Below are positions 58,081 to 64,000 of a stretch of 64,000 bases of DNA, piece by piece (position 1 is the first letter of the stretch; each line of letters starts with the position of its first letter). The stretch comes from Eucommia ulmoides. Lineage: Eukaryota > Streptophyta > Magnoliopsida > Garryales > Eucommiaceae. The notes below the pieces were generated by a model, which was not told the DNA's origin, made no database searches, and saw nothing but the letters and a program-made list of their open reading frames with translations. Both the position numbers and the translations under genes were made by a program. Location: assembly GCA_016647705.1 (NCBI GenBank), contig CM028335.1:8776818-8840817 (forward strand), given 5' to 3'.

Positions 58081-58118
58081 GTGAATGTAAATGAGCTGAT
58101 TTATTATATATATATATA

Positions 58119-58735
58119 TTTTATTTCCTTGTCTATTTTTATTTTGTTTGTTTCATTTGTTTTATATTTAATTTATAGAGAAAAATAAAAAGTCGAACCT
58201 AAAAACTGGAAAACAAAATTATAAAATTAAAAAAAAATAAAAAAATAAAAAGTAAAACTAAAAAATTAACCTCGCAACTTCAAAAGATCATTTTTTTGTC
58301 TGCTATATCTTATTTTTTTTATTCTATCTCTCATCCTCTTGTTTTGCCTATATATATATATATATATATTTTTTTTTTTTTCTCTATTTTTATTTTGTTT
58401 GTTTCATCTTTTTAATTTACTTTATAGAAAACAAAAAATTAAATCGAATTCAAAAACAAGAAAACAAAATTAGAAAAAATAAAAAATAAAAATTATGAAT
58501 AAAATTAAAACTAAAAAAAGGAAAAATAAAAAACAAGAATACAAAAAATTAAAAAATAAAAACCGAATTATATGATAAATAGGTGTATGCAAACCCTTTA
58601 CAATTGGTGTATATAGTTGAAGGAATGAATTGTTGGAGTTCGACTTGGGTCTTTTGATCATATTTTAATTGTAATTTATCTAATGACTGTGAGCAGTAAA
58701 AATGCAATATATCATAGAAAGCTCCATCAAGGATA
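58119..58735. repeat. Duplicated SLF-flank-like segment right of the Helitron
   Basis: AAAAATTAACCTCGCAACTT, CAAAAGATC and CATCCTCTTGTTTTGCC repeat the end of the SLF copy 3 and copy 2 promoter units (46432-46535 and 27580-27700). TCTATTTTTATTTTGTTTGT is itself repeated at 58132 and 58382. GATAAATAGGTGTATGC near 58572 resembles 41485. So this is another displaced piece of the SLF neighbourhood. Confidence 0.6.
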
Positions 58736-59880
58736 TTGGCGCACCCTGGAATCCGTCATTTTTTTAAAATGAATTTGGATAAACTTATTTGGAAATCTTT
58801 TACGAAAATAGATTTTGAGATTTTTCTAGGCGCCAGTCTTTGAAAACAAGGTTTGTGGTTGATTGTTTTTTGGAAAAAAAAAAAAAAAAAGAATTGCCAC
58901 CTAGCATTGCATTTAAATGGTGTGTTAGGTCACCGGGATTTTGAAAATACTGTTTTATTTTATTAATGAACCAAATTTGACTCGAAAATATTACCCTAGC
59001 CAGAGAAGTCTTAAAGTTTGAGGGTTAGTTTGTCTAAATAATATTTTAAATTAAAATAAATCCAAGTGGGTTTTAGTTTAGTTAAAAATGATATTCTCTT
59101 TACTCACTTTTGGATTGCTAATCGATTACGAATAAAATCAACAAGTTTGGCGCTAGGGGTTGATTTTTTTATAGTCAAGGTAGTTTGGCAACTGAAATAT
59201 TAAATGTATGTAGACATTCCTGGGCCAAAATGAGGAGAAAAAAATTAAAAAGCAAAATACTTAAATAAAAATATTTTTTGGGATCTTTATTATATAGAGA
59301 TCGATTTTTTGAGAAAGATTTTTATTATACATAAATCTTTTTAATTTTTTAGATCCTTATTACTAAAAAATCTTTTTTTTTTTTTTTAAAGAAAGTAAAG
59401 AAAATATTTTTTTAATCCTTTTAGAAAAAGTGATTTTTTTTTTTTCGAAGATCCTTTTTATGATGACATCCATTTGGAAAGTAAGCAAAATATTTAGGAA
59501 AACTTTATTATGAAGAAATTCTTTTTCTAAAAGTAAAAATATTTTGGAACCTCCTTATTGAGAAGATTTTTTTTTTTTTTTGAAATAAGAAAAATATATT
59601 TTATGAAAATCCTTTTACGAAGAAGTTCCCTTTAAGTAGAAAAGTAGTACTTTTTTTTTTTTAATAATTTTTTTGCAGCCCTTATAATGAATAAATCCTC
59701 TTGGATAGTGAAAACAATTTGAAAATCTTATTATTAAGAAGTTCATTTTGGAAAGTAAAACAGGTAGTTAGGAAAAAAAAATTATGAATAAATCCCTTCA
59801 TTCTTTGAGGATTGTTATTATGAAAAAATCTAGTACATAGCTATAAAGGAAATGCCAAATTCATTGGATAGAACTTAAGA
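58736..59880. repeat. Dispersed repeat, copy 2 of the family at 39370
   Basis: The first part matches 39370-39700. The later part (59090-59830: ATCGATTACGAATAAAATCA, GGGGTTGATTTTTT, then AT-rich arrays of GGATCTTTATTA and TTATGAAGAA words) matches 62220-62640. No coding capacity. Probably the non-coding part of an LTR element. Confidence 0.6.
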
Positions 59881-60745
59881 AATTAAAGGGAAGGATTAAT
59901 GACCTTTTTGGTCCCTTACAAATACACTCGGTGTTCATTTGGCCCCCAGTATTTGAGTATAGACACATTGGGCCTCTGACATTTTATTTTTGATTTCCAA
60001 TTGGCCCAATTGACAAATATGTTAGGCCAATGTTAACAGTCAATGTTAAAAGTAAGGGCATTTTAGTTATTTCATGTCTAAATTCAACAGTATGAATTAA
60101 TTCTACTTTGCACCCCTTTATTTCATTTTACCTAAAACTAATTTAATGGGTCAATTTAAAAAATCACCCGAAACTTTAAGGGTAGAAAATATTTTTTCTA
60201 GATTCCATTCTACACCTTCGTCTTCTTTACTTCTTCTTCGACAATCAACAACCACCACTGCCATGATTGATAACCACCACTAGGTGATCAACCAAGCCAT
60301 CAATACCACTCTCTCATCTAATTATATAAGGATCTTCTCTTTATCTCACACACTCATTTTGCTGGTAGCTATGTACTTTGCAATATGAGAAGGGGGCATT
60401 TGGTTTTTTTTTTTTAATTATTTTTCTTTCTGAAATTGAGATTGATAAAAGACCAACCATGTTTTTCTTTCTTTATGTGTTGTGTGCTAACTTCCATTTT
60501 CCATGGAAGAATAATAATAACTTCAATAACCCAAGACAGTTCAGAAGAATGAGGATATATTCAAGTTATACCCAATAAGTAGTTACCCACAAAATTCATA
60601 TAAATTAATATTTTTATAGGGAAAAAAAATATTTTGGATTTCTGACCCAATTTATTGGTTCTAGATACATAATTTTAAGGTTTTGATTGATCTTCAATTA
60701 AATCCTAAATTGAAGCACTAGATCAAGCAAATCAAATTACCAAAC
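59881..60745. other. Intergenic DNA, possible MITE edge
   Basis: 59890-60060 (TTTTGGTCCCTTACAAATAC, CCAATTGGCCCAATTGAC) has the 'TTTGGTCCCT' style of MULE/MITE ends in this genome, but I found no mirrored partner. Remaining sequence is A/T-rich. Confidence 0.35.
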
Positions 60746-60749
60746 ACAT

Positions 60750-60962
60750 TCAAGAGCTTGTGAATTTCGTCACAGCTTTTGTTCCCTCCGACAAGGCGTG
60801 CTTGGCCAGTTCATCGGGGAGCACCAATCTCATCACCATATGGATTTCCATCGACCTGATCGTCGGCTTCTTGTTGTACCTCACAAGTCTGGAGGACTCA
60901 TGCGTAAGCTTCTTGAGATACCATTGATGACATTGTTCATGATTCCGTGGTTCCGCTCCTGA
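60750..60962 (-). pseudogene. Histone H2B pseudogene (C-terminal half)
   Basis: The minus-strand frame contains [40 protein letters not shown] and ends AVTKFTSS plus stop, the conserved H2B C-terminal helices. Upstream, GIMNNVIN continues the H2B alignment after a one-base frame shift. Conserved residues are altered (TSREIQ to RSMEIH, LPGELA to LPDELA). The N-terminal tail and start are missing. It is an intronless gene fragment: either retrocopied or carried by a transposon, since it lies just outside the inverted-repeat element at 61026. Confidence 0.9.
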
Positions 60963-61025
60963 TCGGGCGATCACGATTCGAGAGCGTCACCATTAGAGCC
61001 TTATGGGGTTGTGGTCACAACACTA

Positions 61026-62033
61026 GCCAAGGATTTCTTCACATTTTTAGGATTTCAAAGTTGCAAAAAACTCTAAATAATGCCCACTTTAAACTTTTTT
61101 ACTTTTCTAGAACAAAACTCCCGACTTGTGGCTGTTTTCATTATGTTTGATTTTTATTTTTATTATTAAGAAAGAAATCGGCCACAATGTGTCTCGTTTC
61201 TTGCATAATGACAAACAAAGTTGTTGGCCCCCTTCCCCCAACCCTTTAATTTTCCCAAACCCCCCCATTCCACCTATTAATTTCCCCAAACTCTCGCCCC
61301 CTAGTTTTTTAACCTTATAAAATAAAATTAAAATTAAAATATAATATATTTAATTGTTATAAAAATGTTATTAATTTTTAGAAAAAAATTATTTTGATCA
61401 ATTTTGGACACAAATAGGGTACCATATATGCGCTAAAATTTGAATATCTCCGTCTCTCAAAAAAAATATGATGCGAACCGTATTCTTTAAAAATTAAAAT
61501 TTACTTATAAATTTAAAAAATATTTTATTAAATATATTATAAAAAAAATGATTAAATATAATGAATTTAAAAAAAAAATTAAATTAATTTTCTTTCCTAA
61601 ATATAAGCTTGAAAAATAGCAAAATTTTAAAAATTTAAATATAAACATTCTATTTTCAAAAAATTAAAAGTTTATAAAATTTAATAAAAAAATTATAACA
61701 ATTAAATATATTATATATTAATTTTAATTTTATTTTATAACATTTAAAAAAACAAATAGACGGCGTTGGAGAAATTAACAAGGGGGGTTGGGGGCTGGGG
61801 AAACTAAGGGGTGGGAGGACGGGGTGTGCAACTTTGCAGGCCCCTCTTGACCCAGGCAAGAAACCGGCTCCACTGTGGCCGATTTCTTTGTTCATAAAAA
61901 AAAAAATCAAACATAATGAAAACAGCCGCAAGTTAGACATTTTTCTCTAGAAAAGTAATAAGGTTTAAAAGGGCATTAGTCAGATATTTTCGCAATTTTA
62001 AAACCTTAAAAGGGTAAAGAACTCTTGGTTAAG
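61026..62033. mobile_element. Inverted-repeat element with about 330-bp arms
   Basis: Left arm 61026-61365 (CCAAGGATTTCTTCAC, AATGCCCACTTTAAAC, GGCTGTTTTCATTATGTTTG, AAGAAATCGGCCACA) is mirrored at 61690-62033 (ending AAAGAACTCTTGG). The loop is A/T-rich. The arms include C-rich stretches (CCCCCAACCC). It is a MITE or foldback-type element without a transposase. Target duplication not resolved. Confidence 0.75.
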
Positions 62034-62642
62034 TCCTATTCAAGTTTCTCTTTCTCCTGCTCAAAGATAGACTCTGAATCAATTTTTTTTTGGAATTTGG
62101 CCTAACCAGTGAAATCTTAAACTTTGGGGGTCGCTTATGCTTGCAGAAGATGTTAGGCACTCCAAGTTACCTGTTCGAAAATTGTATCTTTGTTTGGATA
62201 ACCTTTTAAATTAAAACGAATCCAAGATATTTTTAATTTAGTTAAAAGTGATACTCCATTTACTTGCTTTTTATTAAAAAGAATTTAAAACTAAAATAAA
62301 AGTCAAATGTCCCCCTTTTAGACCGTCTACCAATTATGAATGGAATCGACAAATTACCCCCTAGGTGGTTGATTTTTTATTTTAGTTTAGGTCGCTTTGG
62401 CAAACAAAAATATTATATGTATACATAAATTCCTCAGCGGAGATAAGGAGAAAAAAAGTAAAAAGTAAAATATACTTAAATAAAAAAAAAAAATTATGTG
62501 ATTCTTATTATGAAAATATCAATTTTTGAGAAATATCCTTATTATCAAGAAATCTTTTTATTTTTTAAGATCCATATTATGAAGATTTTTTTTTTCATTT
62601 TTTAAGAGAGTAAAAAAAATAAATAAATTTGGGAATTCTTAT
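62034..62642. repeat. Dispersed repeat, copy 3 of the family at 39370 and 58736
   Basis: Shares CCAGTGAAATCTTAAACTTT, GGGGGTCGCTTATGC and the 59090-59230 block (ATTATGAATGGAATCGACAA, GGTGGTTGATTTTTTATT). Non-coding. Confidence 0.65.
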
Positions 62643-62701
62643 TGTTGGCCCAATGATCTACCTAAGAAGGGGGGTGAATTAGGTAGTTATAAAATTAAAA
62701 C
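62643..62701 (-). repeat. 59-bp terminal fragment of the 3-kb LTR-like family
   Basis: TGTTGGCCCAATGATCTACC, then AAGGGGGGTGAATTAGG, repeats the first 59 bases of the copy that starts immediately after it at 62702. It may be the remnant of an earlier insertion at the same spot or part of an element junction. Confidence 0.75.
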
Positions 62702-64000
62702 TGTTGGCCTAGTGGAATACCCAAGAGGGGGGGTGAATTGGGTAATTTAAAATATCAGAGAGAAACTACTTTAATAAATCAATTAATTAATTCTAATCCT
62801 AAATTAATTATTATTTTTATATCACAGCGGAATTATCAAATCAACTAGGTGCACACCAAACAACAATAATAAAATAAAGATTGCAGCACACCAAAAATTT
62901 ATACTAGTTCACCAAACTACTCTTGGTTAATCCAGTTCTTCGAGCCCATAGAGAGTCGCACCCACTAATACTCAATATCCCTTTAAAGGTAGGAACCAAA
63001 CCCTCACAACGATTATTTTACAAGCTCATAATCAACCTTTACCAAAATCATTTTCATAGGCTAAAGAAGAACCTCTACTTTTTACAGGCTAATGAATAAC
63101 CTAATTCTTTTTAGTACAAAGGCAAAAGAATCAAAAGCTCATCAATACTCTAAATATCCTTTTACCCGGTAAGGATTGAACCGTTGCAAAATTTACACAA
63201 ATAAATTCTATCCACGAAGAATTACTACCTTAATCTCTTTACAAGAAGAGACTAAACCCGACTACCCTCTGATTAAATACACCCAATAGTATTTAATCCG
63301 TCACTCAACTTACCAATAAAAATTAACAAGTGATTTTTCTCATTCGGAACTTCTACCTCCCCAAATAAATTAAAACTCAATTAATATCCCAAAACTAGTG
63401 ATAGAAAACGTGAAATACTCAAAATCTGATTTTTAACAAAAGATGAGTATCACGTAATTTAGCACGTAATCAGATTTAAGAAATTATTTATAAAATATTT
63501 TCTTCAATAAAAATCATAAACAAATTCTAAAGATAAATTTTCAAAATTAAACAAGCAATACAATATCGAAAGTAATTGGAAAGATCTCACTCGGGATCCA
63601 CCGAAAAAATAATTAGAACATAGTTACTTCAGATCCGATAGCAGCAATGATTAATAGCCAATGATTCTTAAGATCATCTTTTAGAATATCTCTCACAAAA
63701 TCTCAGTATGATATCTCTTAGAATATCTCAATATGATCTCTTAATATTTTAATCTCACTTCTACTTGTTAATGATATATGAAAAACGCAGGTTTATATAT
63801 AAGGGATATAAATAAGCTCTCTAACGGCTAGTTTCCATGTATCATGACACTTAATTTCTCTCTTAGACCCCTTATATCATTATGACTTCATTTAGTTCAA
63901 TTCACTTAATTACAGCTTTTAAATCTCTTAATTAAGTTCTCCAAATATTTCTCAATCTCAATTAAATAGAATAGAAATAATTTTATATACCAAATTGAGA
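62702..64000 (-). mobile_element. Second copy of the 3-kb LTR-like family, running off the window
   Basis: TGTTGGCCTAGTGGAATACC onward matches 5252-6350: AAGAGGGGGGGTGAATTGGG, TTAATTATTATTTTTATA, CACCAAACTACTCTTGG, TAATCCAGTTCTTCGAG, TCGCACCCACTAA. It ends at the window edge. No coding sequence. Confidence 0.8.

Larger units (their letters stand above)
47031..58118 (-). mobile_element. Helitron, about 11.1 kb
   Basis: Minus-strand 3' end: GCCCGTGCCTTCAGGCACGG hairpin, then seven bases and CTAG, followed by T, the canonical Helitron terminus (C at 47031, host A at 47030). The 5' end region carries ATAATAAATCAGCTCATTTA and then CAGCCGTCCGATGTC, which I recognise as the conserved 5' end of plant Helitrons; the first TC is not clear because the end lies in an AT run, so 58118 is approximate. 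It encodes a Rep/helicase (47151-53202) with several lesions and a 4-kb non-coding tail of GAAACAGAAAC repeats. Helitrons make no target duplication; insertion was into AT. Confidence 0.88.

Noticed and set aside
1-64000. tRNA, rRNA or microRNA genes
   Set aside because: No cloverleaf, rRNA signature or conserved miRNA sequence seen by eye; long inverted repeats are explained by MITEs and LTRs.

Overview
This window is nuclear DNA from a flowering plant, most likely a core eudicot; I cannot name the family. The evidence is AT-rich intergenic DNA, genes with GT-AG introns, nested plant-type retrotransposons and MITEs, a plant Helitron, and above all one class T2 ribonuclease gene lying among several F-box genes of the S-locus F-box (SLF) type. 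That combination is the gene content of a gametophytic self-incompatibility (S) locus: a pistil S-RNase and pollen F-box genes. I read the window as part of an S-locus or an S-locus-like paralogous region.

Layout. 0-11 kb: nested retrotransposon debris. It holds an Athila-like LTR whose ends are 411-bp inverted copies of each other, a gypsy gag-protease relic with its LTR, a 3.06-kb LTR-like insertion inside that LTR (carrying its own Harbinger-type MITE), and two more LTRs of the same gypsy family in the opposite orientation. 12.1-15.1 kb: a 3-kb Mutator-like element with a perfect 10-bp target duplication that has captured the start of a NEK-type kinase gene. 16.4-17.8 kb: one intact intronless gene for a multi-pass membrane protein. 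18.8-21.4 kb: a solo LTR with a perfect 5-bp target duplication. 24-27 kb: two SLF pseudogenes on the minus strand. 32.2-33.2 kb: the intact two-exon S-RNase-like gene on the plus strand. 34-43 kb: Mutator-like MITEs, gypsy and copia relics, and a promoter-only SLF relic. 44.5-46.5 kb: the best preserved SLF copy, damaged by a lost splice acceptor and an early stop. 47.0-58.1 kb: an 11-kb Helitron with a degraded Rep/helicase gene. 58-64 kb: dispersed repeats, a histone H2B pseudogene, an inverted-repeat element and a second copy of the 3-kb LTR-like family.

How the parts relate. In a working S-locus the secreted RNase enters pollen tubes and degrades RNA unless SLF proteins, acting in SCF ubiquitin ligases, recognise and neutralise it. 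Here the RNase is intact, with all catalytic residues, a signal peptide and a TATA box, while every visible SLF copy is broken. The SLF copies share promoter, intron and 3' flank, so they arose as large segmental duplications. Functional SLF genes, if any, lie outside the window; otherwise the locus is decaying. All functional statements are inference from sequence motifs and gene order.
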